Source: CAVEFW01 sp963643505 | GTDB lineage: Bacteria > Actinomycetota > Coriobacteriia > Coriobacteriales > Eggerthellaceae | Assembly (NCBI GenBank): GCA_963643505.1 | Contig: CAVIKF010000004.1 | Span: forward strand, 62,001-126,000 | Reading direction: 5' to 3' | Length of the DNA stretch: 64,000 bases | In this document: positions 16,881-24,227 of the stretch, in pieces | How positions within the stretch are numbered: position 1 is the first letter of the stretch | How the letters are laid out: each line of letters opens with the position of its first letter | Translations under genes and position numbers: made by a program | The notes under the pieces: generated by a model | Seen by the model: the letters and a program-made list of their open reading frames with translations, nothing else | Told to the model about the DNA's origin: nothing | Databases searched by the model: none

Positions 16881-18269
16881 CTACTCGGTCTCGCGCTTGC
16901 GATACTTCGTCGTATGGTTGCTCCACAGGTTGATGAAAAGGATGACGAGGAAGCTGAACACGATGATGATAGCAACCCAGAACCATGCAACCGCATCGTT
17001 GCCGTTCATCCACTCGAAGTAGATAGCGATAGGAATCGTGCGGGTGATGCCAAGGTAGTTGCCCGCAAGGAACAACGTTGCGCCGAATTCGCCGAGAGCG
17101 CGCGCAAACGCGAGAACCGTCGCCGCGGCGATGGAGCTCCAAGAGAGCGGGAGCATGAGCTTGAAGAAGATACGTTTGTTACTCCATCCGAGCGTACGCG
17201 CCGCATCAAGCATGTTGGGGTCAAGGTTCTCAAAGGCGCCGCGTGCGTTGCGATACATCAAGGGGAACGCAACGACTACCGCAGCGATGACCGTCGCAGG
17301 CCAACTGAATATCAGCGGAAACCCGATGTCTATGAAAAACTCGCCCAAGGGAGTCTTAGAGCCGAACAGATACAACAACACAAAGCCGCAGACCGTCGGC
17401 GGCAAGACCATCGGGATCGTGAATATCGAGTCGAAGACGTTTTGCGCCTTTGGATTGATGTGAAGAGTGAAGTACGCCGCCGCAAGACCAAGCACGAAGA
17501 TGAAGACGATAGCGACGCCCGTCGTCTTGAGCGTAATCCAAAGGGGGCTCCAATCAAGCGTCGTCAAAAACTCTCCGATCGCAGCGATACCCTCTGCGCT
17601 CTGAGCTATGTTGACCTCGCTCGAGGCAACGAGGCGTGCGGAGTCCGCATGGTTTGGCTTGTCGTACGCGGGGTTAGAGTCATCGGTGATATCGGAACCG
17701 TCCACACCGATAACACATGTGTAAAATTGCCCCTCCTTGACCTCCTGGTCAAACTTGAAGGCGATATCACCGACGACGTACTCCTTGTCGGAGGTGTAGT
17801 ACCATGTCGCATTTGCGTCGAAGACCGCGCCACCCGCGGCCGTCTGCTCATCGAGGCCGATAAGCAGCGCCTTGATGGCGTTCTCGTTGTCTGCGTCACC
17901 GAGCGTCCATCCCTGCTCGCCTGCCGCGGTAACAGGAACATACACAACAACATAACCGGACATGGCAACGGCAACGACGCTACCTTCGGTCTTTGAGATG
18001 AAATAGCGGTAACCGAAATAAGACTCGGTACCATCCTCGTTCTCTATGGTGCTGTTAGTGCCCTTTTGCGCGCGGCTAAAATCGCCCAACGCGTATTCGT
18101 GGCCACTGACCGTGGCGGAATCGCCCTCGGAGGAAACGTTGACCTGCGGCAAGGACTCGTCGGCAAAGGCGAGCATGAAAGATGCACCACAAAGAGAGAG
18201 CGCCAAAAAGACGCCCGCGATCATCGTTGCCGCAACCGCCGTTGCCGCACGCAGCATAAACCTTGTCAT
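16881..18269 (-). CDS. modB: Molybdate ABC transporter permease ModB with large N-terminal extracytoplasmic extension
   Basis: The membrane channel of the molybdate importer. Residues from about 237 to 462 are a normal ModB: DWSPLWITLKTTGVA, TIPMVLPPTVCGF, then the ATPase-coupling loop NLDPNMLDAARTLGWSN and ARALGEFGATLFLAGN. Ahead of this are a signal-like helix (about residues 7-35) and about 200 hydrophilic residues predicted to face outside. These show no domain I recognise (for example GHEYALGDFSRAQKG and YFGYRYFISKTEGSVV). Typical ModB is about 225 residues, so the protein is double length. No frameshift is needed to explain it. The ATG at 18269 has GGAGGGGG roughly ten bases upstream. 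Confidence 0.85.
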   Translation of the reverse strand: MTRFMLRAATAVAATMIAGVFLALSLCGASFMLAFADESLPQVNVSSEGDSATVSGHEYALGDFSRAQKGTNSTIENEDGTESYFGYRYFISKTEGSVVAVAMSGYVVVYVPVTAAGEQGWTLGDADNENAIKALLIGLDEQTAAGGAVFDANATWYYTSDKEYVVGDIAFKFDQEVKEGQFYTCVIGVDGSDITDDSNPAYDKPNHADSARLVASSEVNIAQSAEGIAAIGEFLTTLDWSPLWITLKTTGVAIVFIFVLGLAAAYFTLHINPKAQNVFDSIFTIPMVLPPTVCGFVLLYLFGSKTPLGEFFIDIGFPLIFSWPATVIAAVVVAFPLMYRNARGAFENLDPNMLDAARTLGWSNKRIFFKLMLPLSWSSIAAATVLAFARALGEFGATLFLAGNYLGITRTIPIAIYFEWMNGNDAVAWFWVAIIIVFSFLVILFINLWSNHTTKYRKRETE

Positions 18270-18344
18270 GGACAGCTATCCCCCTCCGACGTACTTGTCT
18301 TCAGGCAAAAATTCTATTGCATGCAGACAAATACGCCAATAATC

Positions 18345-18378
18345 AAAGGTGGGCAGACCAGTTCGATCCGCCCACCTC
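18345..18378 (-). terminator. Hairpin in the modA-modB gap
   Basis: Minus strand: stem GGTGGGC against GCCCACC, followed by TTTGATTATT. It lies between modA and modB and may act as a partial terminator that sets more binding protein than permease. Confidence 0.6.
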
Positions 18379-18406
18379 AGCGTTACTCAAACGATTGCAT
18401 TTGGAA

Positions 18407-19300
18407 CTAAGCGAGCTCGAAGCCCCACTTCTGCCAAACCTTCAGAGCCTCTTCATCGGTGGTGCACCAATCGAGGAATGCCTTCGCCTCTTCGGCGTTC
18501 TTGGACTGCGTGCAGATAGCGCCGGGGTACACGATGTTCTTGTGGGTGTTAGCAGCAACCGTGCCGACAATCTTCACGCCACCGAAGCGATAGACATCGG
18601 AGGTGTAGACAAAGGCGACCTGGGCCTCACCAGACTGGGCGAGCTTGCAGACGTTGCCAACGGAAGTCTGGGTGACAACCTTGCCCTCGAGCGGAGTGCC
18701 AGCGTAGGCATCGGTGCCCTTGGCCTTGCCAGCGGAGTCCTTGCCGGTCTTGCCATCAGGATCGACGAAGCAGCCGACAGTGCTCAAAGACTGGTTTGCA
18801 TAGTTGCCAGCAGGAACGGAGTCATCGCCGACAGCGACGGTGTACTTGCCGGCTGCAACGTCCTCGAGCGTGCAGCTGGTGATGTCGGAACCCTCTGCAG
18901 CAACGATAACGAGGTCGTTCTTAAACATGTCAACGCGGGTGGACTCGTCAACGTACTTCTTCTCAACTGCGGTGTCCATGGTGCCCTTGGATGCGGTGAT
19001 CTCGATATCAGCATAGGAACCGGCCTCGAGCAGAGAGTTCAGCTCGCCAGAGGACTTGTACTGGGTGTCTGCAAAGGAGACCCAGTCATGAGACTGCGTA
19101 TAGAGGGTCTGGACCTCGGCCATAGCCTTGGTCAGAGAGTTCGCGGCGAAAACCTGCAACTCAACCTTCTCGTGAGCGGTGTTGTTGTTTGCGGTGTTGT
19201 TTGCGGTGTTGGAAGCGCTGGAGCAGCCAAAGAGGCCGAGAGCGCCAACAAGAGCAACAGCAGCAACGCTGGCGGCAATCGCGCTAAAACGTTTCTTCAT
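18407..19300 (-). CDS. modA: Molybdate ABC transporter substrate-binding lipoprotein ModA
   Basis: A 297-residue extracytoplasmic solute-binding protein. A basic hydrophobic signal ends in LGLFGCSSA, giving a lipoprotein cysteine near residue 25. The ModA core follows with LQVFAANSLTKAM, then QYKSSGELNSLLEAG and DIEITASKGTMDTAV. Later motifs are VGDDSVPAGNYA and TSVGNVCKLAQSGEAQVAFVY. The start at 19300 (MKKRFSAIAAS) removes an unlikely N-terminal extension. It is first in modABC, behind a promoter carrying a palindrome. Tungstate or molybdate cannot be told apart by eye. Confidence 0.92.
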   Translation of the reverse strand: MKKRFSAIAASVAAVALVGALGLFGCSSASNTANNTANNNTAHEKVELQVFAANSLTKAMAEVQTLYTQSHDWVSFADTQYKSSGELNSLLEAGSYADIEITASKGTMDTAVEKKYVDESTRVDMFKNDLVIVAAEGSDITSCTLEDVAAGKYTVAVGDDSVPAGNYANQSLSTVGCFVDPDGKTGKDSAGKAKGTDAYAGTPLEGKVVTQTSVGNVCKLAQSGEAQVAFVYTSDVYRFGGVKIVGTVAANTHKNIVYPGAICTQSKNAEEAKAFLDWCTTDEEALKVWQKWGFELA

Positions 19301-19365
19301 TGTCTTTTTTCCTTCCTCGTTTTTCACCAGATACTCTGGCTGCCGTCCCTTATGCGGCAAAAGAA

Positions 19366-19394
19366 ATATACCTGTTTAAGGTATAACTCGTCAA
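19366..19394 (-). promoter_or_regulatory. modABC promoter with palindromic operator candidate
   Basis: Minus strand: -35 TTGACG (19389-19394), a 17-base spacer and -10 GTATAT (19366-19371). A perfect seven-base inverted repeat, TATACCT (19367-19373) and AGGTATA (19379-19385), spans the -10 and spacer. That position fits a repressor site. It recalls, without matching, the TATA-rich palindrome of ModE; no ModE gene is in the window. Confidence 0.6.
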
Positions 19395-19477
19395 CAAACC
19401 ATCTGAGAAAAGACTAATTCGTGTCTTGCACAATCATTAATCAATATGCATCAACGTCTATTTCGATCTTAAGAGAC

Positions 19478-19510
19478 AAAAGCGCCCCCACCTTAGCGTG
19501 GCGGAGGCGC
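19478..19510 (-). terminator. Rho-independent terminator of the panC-panD transcript
   Basis: Minus strand: GC-rich stem GCGCCTCCGCCAC against GGTGGGGGCGC with a short loop, then TTTTGTCTC. It lies about 120 bases after panD. The rest of the 19301-19631 gap shows nothing else apart from the modA promoter. Confidence 0.75.
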
Positions 19511-19631
19511 TCCGGAAAAGTCGTCAATCAGCAATGTTGCCCGGATCGCATCGTTGCTTAGGCGTCCATGTTGCTCGGGCCGCAATGCCACTCATGGCGC
19601 AAGCCCCTATGGCGCATCGGGATCTGCCCTG

Positions 19632-20021
19632 CTACATCTCCTCCAAACGACCGTGTTTCTCGTAACGCGTCACACGCAAGACGCCATTCTCGTCGTCAAC
19701 AAACACGACGCGAGGTTGGTGGCCTTTGGCCTCGTCAGGCGCCATCTGGGCATACGCCATGATGATTACCTTGTCCCCTACTTCCACGAGACGCGCAGCC
19801 GCCCCATTCACGCATACCATACCCGAACCTCGATCACCTGCGATGGTGTAGGTCTCGAAGCGTCTTCCGTTGTTGACGTCGGCGACACATACGCGCTCGT
19901 ATTCGAATATTCCTGCCTTGTCCATAAGCTCAGGGTCAATCGTGATGGAGCCGACGTAGTCGGGTTCGGCTTGCACCACCGTCGCTCGATGGATCTTGCC
20001 CTTTAACAGTGTGATCTGCAT
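19632..20021 (-). CDS. panD: Aspartate 1-decarboxylase PanD
   Basis: Makes beta-alanine from aspartate for pantothenate synthesis. It is a pyruvoyl enzyme made as a 129-residue proenzyme. Self-cleavage occurs between Gly24 and Ser25, seen here in DYVGSITID, and Ser25 becomes the pyruvoyl group. Other family segments are GRRFETYTIAGDRGSG and VCVNGAAARLVEVGD. The start at 20021 (MQITLLKGKIHRATV) gives exactly the family numbering. It follows panC by ten bases, and with coaD upstream forms a small CoA-synthesis cluster. Confidence 0.97.
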   Translation of the reverse strand: MQITLLKGKIHRATVVQAEPDYVGSITIDPELMDKAGIFEYERVCVADVNNGRRFETYTIAGDRGSGMVCVNGAAARLVEVGDKVIIMAYAQMAPDEAKGHQPRVVFVDDENGVLRVTRYEKHGRLEEM

Positions 20022-20031
20022 GCCTTGCTTC

Positions 20032-20874
20032 TTACTCCACAATGAAGTTGTCGATGAGACGCGTCCGTCCGACATAGACCGCCATGGCGACGAGAACCGG
20101 GCCGTCGACAACGCGAGTCGGGATGATAGCGTCCCATTGGACCATCTCGATGTAATCGATGCGAGCCAAAGGTTCCGCCTCGACGATCTTCATCATCGCA
20201 TCGATGACCTTATCGCCGTCGGTCTCACCTTCCTCGACCATCTTTTTGCCTGCAAAGATCGCACGGGACAAACAAAGGCCGGCACGACGCTCATCTTCGC
20301 TCAAGTACGTGTTGCGACTGCTCTTCGCAAGTCCGTCCTCCTCACGAATGATGGGGCATCCGACGACCTGAACGTTCATATTGAGATCACGAACCATACG
20401 ACGGACGACGGCAAGTTGTTGGGCGTCCTTTTGTCCAAAGTAGGCGCGATCGGCCTCGGAGATGTTCATGAGCTTGCACACAACGGTGCACACGCCACCG
20501 AAATGGGTGGGGCGACTCTTGCCGCAAAGCTCCTTGGTGGGCGTACCGGCATCGATGGTTGTGCTGGCATCCGCCGCATACATGGCCGGCGGTTCTGGGT
20601 GGAACACAAGATCCGCGCCAGCTGCCTCGCACAACGCGCAATCGGCTTCGAAATCACGAGGATAGCTCTCGAGGTCCTCGGTAGGCGCAAATTGGGTCGG
20701 ATTGACAAACACACTCACCATGACGCGGTCATTCTCGGCAACCGCGCGATCAATCAGGCTCTTGTGGCCTTCGTGCAAGTACCCCATGGTGGGGACCAAC
20801 CCGATGGTGAGACCCTCGGCCTTCCAGCCACGGATCACCTCTTTTGCCTGGTCAATGTCGTAAGCGATCTTCAT
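20032..20874 (-). CDS. panC: Pantothenate synthetase PanC
   Basis: Joins pantoate and beta-alanine using ATP. It has the nucleotidyltransferase motif PTMGYLHEGHKSLI and the SVFVNPTQFAPTEDLESYPR segment. It also has FGGVCTVVCKLMNI, the YFGQKDAQQLAVVRRM signature, and the KMSKS-like SSRNTYLS. I use ATG 20874 (MKIAYDIDQAKE), which matches the usual distance to PTMG. ATG 20883 and TTG 20895 are alternatives with no better ribosome site. It works directly with panD downstream. Confidence 0.95.
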   Translation of the reverse strand: MKIAYDIDQAKEVIRGWKAEGLTIGLVPTMGYLHEGHKSLIDRAVAENDRVMVSVFVNPTQFAPTEDLESYPRDFEADCALCEAAGADLVFHPEPPAMYAADASTTIDAGTPTKELCGKSRPTHFGGVCTVVCKLMNISEADRAYFGQKDAQQLAVVRRMVRDLNMNVQVVGCPIIREEDGLAKSSRNTYLSEDERRAGLCLSRAIFAGKKMVEEGETDGDKVIDAMMKIVEAEPLARIDYIEMVQWDAIIPTRVVDGPVLVAMAVYVGRTRLIDNFIVE

Positions 20875-20947
20875 AGCATTCATCTTCTTTCTCAAATCTC
20901 TGTCTTACGTTTTACTTATCTGCTCCTCGTTGCATACGGCCCGATAG

Positions 20948-21439
20948 CTACCCCTGCGTATCCAGGTGCAACTTCTTGTCAAGAGCCTCGCTCACGCATG
21001 CGGGCACAAACATGGACACATCCGCCTCGAGGCTCGACATCTCGCGCACAATCGAGGAGGAAAGGTGCATGTATTTCGGGGGGCTCATGATGAACACCGT
21101 CTCGATGTCCGGATCAAGCTGGTAATTGAGAGCGGCCTGTTGGAACTCGTACTCAAAATCGGTCACGGCGCGCAAACCCTTGACCACAGCCTGGGCATCC
21201 ATCGTGCGCGCAAATTCCACGAGCAGCGTGTCAAAGGGTTCGACGCGCACGTTGTCGAGATGGGCGGTCGCTTGTCGCGCAAGCTCCGTACGCTCCTCCA
21301 GCGTGAACAAGGGATTCTTGCCCGCGCTCCTCGCAACCGACACAACAACCTCGTCGAACAATTGGGATGCACGTGTGATGATGTCCAAATGGCCACACGT
21401 GATAGGATCAAAGGTTCCTGGGGCCAAAGCTCTTTTCAT
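20948..21439 (-). CDS. coaD: Phosphopantetheine adenylyltransferase CoaD
   Basis: Transfers AMP from ATP to 4'-phosphopantetheine, the penultimate step to CoA. The 163-residue protein shows the nucleotide-binding GTFDPITCGHLDIITRA, the AQAVVKGLRAVTDFEYE segment, and the C-terminal LSSSIVRE in place of the common ISSTxxRE. Length is normal for the hexameric family. It lies 73 bases upstream of panC on the same strand, which links the pantothenate and CoA steps. Confidence 0.96.
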   Translation of the reverse strand: MKRALAPGTFDPITCGHLDIITRASQLFDEVVVSVARSAGKNPLFTLEERTELARQATAHLDNVRVEPFDTLLVEFARTMDAQAVVKGLRAVTDFEYEFQQAALNYQLDPDIETVFIMSPPKYMHLSSSIVREMSSLEADVSMFVPACVSEALDKKLHLDTQG

Positions 21440-21510
21440 AGGTGTTCATCTTTCGTAACTCGAAGCGGTAATCCAACGTCATCTCTGGCCGGTCAGCCCA
21501 ACCAGTCGAT

Positions 21511-21831
21511 CTAGGCGAAATCGTACAAGTCCTTCGTAGCTTCCTTGAAAGCAGCGTACGCCTCGACAGCAATGCCCTCATCGGTTACAAGCTCAAACTC
21601 TGCAGGTTGGCCCTCCTCATCAAGAGAGGTGACCTCAAGCAAGATCACCTCTCCCGATGCGAGAGCGGGATTGTCATCGTCGACCTCGAAGAAAAAACCA
21701 TAGGAACGGTCGTTGTGGTAGACAAGTCCGAGAAACTCCAATGCCACAACATCGCCTTTTTCGTCTTGAAACTCAAAGACCGCACCCTCTTCGACCGGAG
21801 GGCAAAAATTCGGCGCGCTTCCCTGCTTCAT
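21511..21831 (-). CDS. DUF1292 family protein
   Basis: A 106-residue acidic soluble protein. The DUF1292 core is recognised from VFEFQDEKGDVVALEFLGLV then GFFFEVDDD and EVILLEVTSL, as in YrzB-like proteins of Firmicutes. These are small proteins of unknown role. No catalytic residues are evident. It is upstream of coaD on the same strand. Confidence 0.75.
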   Translation of the reverse strand: MKQGSAPNFCPPVEEGAVFEFQDEKGDVVALEFLGLVYHNDRSYGFFFEVDDDNPALASGEVILLEVTSLDEEGQPAEFELVTDEGIAVEAYAAFKEATKDLYDFA

Positions 21832-21954
21832 AGGATTCCTTTCTATGCATAAAACAGTGACATTCTAGCAAAACGAGACCGAGCGCGCCCCGCATACAGG
21901 CAAGCTTACGGGCCGTTTTCGCCTTCTTTACGCTCCTGAGCCCCAAATTCTATG

Positions 21955-22001
21955 CAAAAACGAAAATCCGGCCATGCGCACGGGAAAACACATGACCGGA
22001 C
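21955..22001 (-). terminator. Rho-independent terminator of amtB-glnB
   Basis: Minus strand: ten-base stem TCCGGTCATG against CATGGCCGGA (one wobble), followed by TTTTCGTTTTTG. It lies about 75 bases after glnB. Confidence 0.75.
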
Positions 22002-22073
22002 TTTGAGTCTCACGGCATTGCCGGGGATTGGCAAACCGCGTATGGAAACCCCGATAACAGGGGCGACTCCGAA

Positions 22074-22412
22074 CTAGATGGCTTCTTCGCCACGTTCACG
22101 GGTGCGAATACGGATAACATCCTCAACAGGCGAGATAAATATCTTGCCGTCACCGACATTACCTGTCGCAGCGGCATCGCAAATCACGTCTACAAGGCTG
22201 TCCACCTCCGCATCTTCGATGACGATTTCGAACTTCACCTTGGGCACCATGTTCAACAACACTTCGGTGCCGCGGAAATACTCGGTCCAACCATGTTGGT
22301 TGCCGCAACCGTTAACCTGGCTGATCGTCATGCCTGAGACCTGAGCCGCGAACAAGGCTTCCTTGACCGGCTCGAGCTTTTCAGGCCTCACGATAGCTAT
22401 TACTCGCTTCAT
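22074..22412 (-). CDS. glnB: P-II family nitrogen regulator, lacking the Tyr51 modification site
   Basis: A trimeric signalling protein of 112 residues that senses ATP/ADP and 2-oxoglutarate and controls the ammonium channel. The core KRVIAIVRPEKLEPVKEAL, the B-loop region GNVGDGKIFISPVEDVIRIR and Gln39 are present. In the T-loop, RGTEVLLNMVPK places valine at position 51, where the tyrosine modified by uridylylation or adenylylation normally sits. ATG 22412 gives the canonical length. It is directly downstream of amtB, so it is GlnK-like in context and probably works by ligand binding alone. Confidence 0.93.
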   Translation of the reverse strand: MKRVIAIVRPEKLEPVKEALFAAQVSGMTISQVNGCGNQHGWTEYFRGTEVLLNMVPKVKFEIVIEDAEVDSLVDVICDAAATGNVGDGKIFISPVEDVIRIRTRERGEEAI

Positions 22413-22472
22413 AGCGGTTCTCCTTTCGAAAAACCCTGGGTCAAGCCTGGAGTTGCTCAACCAGGGACAATG

Positions 22473-23780
22473 TTAGTCGAGGCCGATAAATGCGGGGTAG
22501 GCGGATTCGCCGTGGGCGGCGACGTCGAGACCTTGCGCCTCTTCCTCAGGGCTCACCGCCAAGCTTCCCTTGAAGACGAACTTTACGATAAACGCAAGAA
22601 TCAACCCGGCGACCGCGACAAAGACGACAGTGATCAGGATGCCCTCGATCTGGGCGAGTAACAACGCGGGATCGCCGGTGTAGAACAGGCCGCCCCAAGC
22701 ACCGCCATGGGCGATGGTCGTCGCCATTGCCGTGCTGTCCCAAGATAGCTCAGGTACACAGAACAGGCCAGTCAGGATGCCGCCGACGATACCACCGACA
22801 CAATGGCAGCCGAACGCGTCAAGGGCGTCGTCGTAGCCGATCTTCTTCTTTACGACAGAGATCGCGAAATAGCAGACAGGAGAAACGACCAGGCCCATGA
22901 TAACCGCGGCCCAAGGCTCGACGAAGCCAGCTGCCGGGGTAATCACGACCAGACCAGCAACAAGGCCCGTTGCGGCACCGACCAACGTCGGCTTCCCGAC
23001 CTTGATGCGCTCGACGAGCATCCAGGAAGCAAGACCCGCACCGGAGGCAACAACCGTGTTGATAAGCGCCAAGGCGGCGGTGCCATCAGCCGCAAACTCG
23101 GAACCGGCGTTAAACCCGAACCATCCAAACCACAGAAGGGTCGCACCGAGCGCAACGAAGGGGACGTTGTGAGCTCGATAGTTCATCACGCCAAAGCCCT
23201 TGCGCTTCCCACAAACCAGGCAAAGGACAAGACCGGTGAGACCAGAGCTGATGTGGACAACATCGCCACCGGCGAAGTCCAAGGCGCCGAGAGTATCACC
23301 GATAAGGGAGCCGTCGCCACCCCACACCATGTGTGCAAGGGACGGATAGACCAGAATGGTCCAAAGCGCGACGAAGACGACCAGTGCACCAAACTTCATG
23401 CGGCCCGCAACCGCGCCGGTGATGATCGCGGTGGTGATCATGCAAAACGCCATCTGGAACACGATGTCGATTATCGCGGGGTATCCCTCGCCTTCGACAT
23501 CTGGAGTCTCGCTGAGCATATCTGCGGTCGCTTGGGTCAAGCCGAGTTGGTCGAAGCCGCCAAAGAACGGGATGGAGCCGTCTCCGCCATAGGCAAAGGA
23601 CCAGCCAACCAACGTCCATGTGATAGCGACGACGCCGATGACCACAAACACCATGCTCATCGTATTGCCGACATTCTTTCGCCTCGAAAGGCCTCCGTAG
23701 AAAAACGCCAAACCTGGAGTCATGAGCAACACCAACATGGCGCACACAAGCATGAAGCCAGTGGAACCGGAATCAAACAT
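22473..23780 (-). CDS. amtB: Ammonium channel AmtB
   Basis: A trimeric membrane channel for ammonia/ammonium, 435 residues with about eleven helices. The first helix leads to PGLAFFYGGLSRRKNVGN, the family signature. The twin pore histidines are in DVVHISSGLTGLVL and FGCHCVGGIVGGILTG. The cytoplasmic tail ends in a polar segment. ATG 23780 has GGAGGAGA just upstream; a longer frame into the leader is not supported. It is followed 60 bases later by glnB, the expected partner that blocks the pore when nitrogen is plentiful. Confidence 0.96.
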   Translation of the reverse strand: MFDSGSTGFMLVCAMLVLLMTPGLAFFYGGLSRRKNVGNTMSMVFVVIGVVAITWTLVGWSFAYGGDGSIPFFGGFDQLGLTQATADMLSETPDVEGEGYPAIIDIVFQMAFCMITTAIITGAVAGRMKFGALVVFVALWTILVYPSLAHMVWGGDGSLIGDTLGALDFAGGDVVHISSGLTGLVLCLVCGKRKGFGVMNYRAHNVPFVALGATLLWFGWFGFNAGSEFAADGTAALALINTVVASGAGLASWMLVERIKVGKPTLVGAATGLVAGLVVITPAAGFVEPWAAVIMGLVVSPVCYFAISVVKKKIGYDDALDAFGCHCVGGIVGGILTGLFCVPELSWDSTAMATTIAHGGAWGGLFYTGDPALLLAQIEGILITVVFVAVAGLILAFIVKFVFKGSLAVSPEEEAQGLDVAAHGESAYPAFIGLD

Positions 23781-23958
23781 ATTCTCTCCTCCCTCGAGTT
23801 TCCGATAAGCCAACCTGTCGCATGTGACAGTCCAAGTTTCACGCCCAATTGTTTCGTGCAAGATTCAACGCCCGTTGTTTACAAACGCGGAAACGCTTCG
23901 TAGCGCGAGGGAAACAACCGCGTTACGCGCACGAAACACCTCGATCAAAACGAAGGAG

Positions 23959-24138
23959 AGGAGAGCCAGGCCGACCCGCTCACACGGCCCAACTCCACAA
24001 GATAGGAGAGCCAGGCCGACCCGCTCACACGGCCCAACTCCACAAGATAGGAGAGCCAGGCCGACCCGCTCACACGGCCCAACTCCACAAGATAGGAGAG
24101 CCAGGCCGACCCGCTCACACGGCCCAACTCCACAAGAT
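23959..24138 (+). repeat. Four perfect tandem copies of a 45-bp unit
   Basis: Copies lie at 23959-24003, 24004-24048, 24049-24093 and 24094-24138 and look identical. Each unit begins AGGAGAGCCAGGCCGACCCG and ends CAACTCCACAAGAT. Because 45 is a multiple of three, several frames stay open on both strands, but none has a ribosome site or family match, so I treat it as non-coding. It lies between the amtB upstream region and the ahcY terminator. Confidence 0.95.
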
Positions 24139-24168
24139 AATGGCCCGGAACATATCCACCCCCAGACC

Positions 24169-24203
24169 GAAAAAGGTCCCAAGAACCGATTTCTTGGGAC
24201 CTT
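24169..24203 (-). terminator. Rho-independent terminator of ahcY
   Basis: Minus strand: 13-base stem AAGGTCCCAAGAA against TTCTTGGGACCTT, followed by TTTC. It lies 25 bases after the ahcY stop codon. Confidence 0.9.
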
Positions 24204-24227
24204 GACTGCTCTATGTTTTGTCGTTTG

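Noticed and set aside
23865..24182. An open frame of 105 codons across the 45-bp repeats, with a 15-residue repeat
   Set aside because: It has no ribosome site or family match, overlaps the ahcY terminator and is open only because the repeat period is a multiple of three. The opposite strand is open too.
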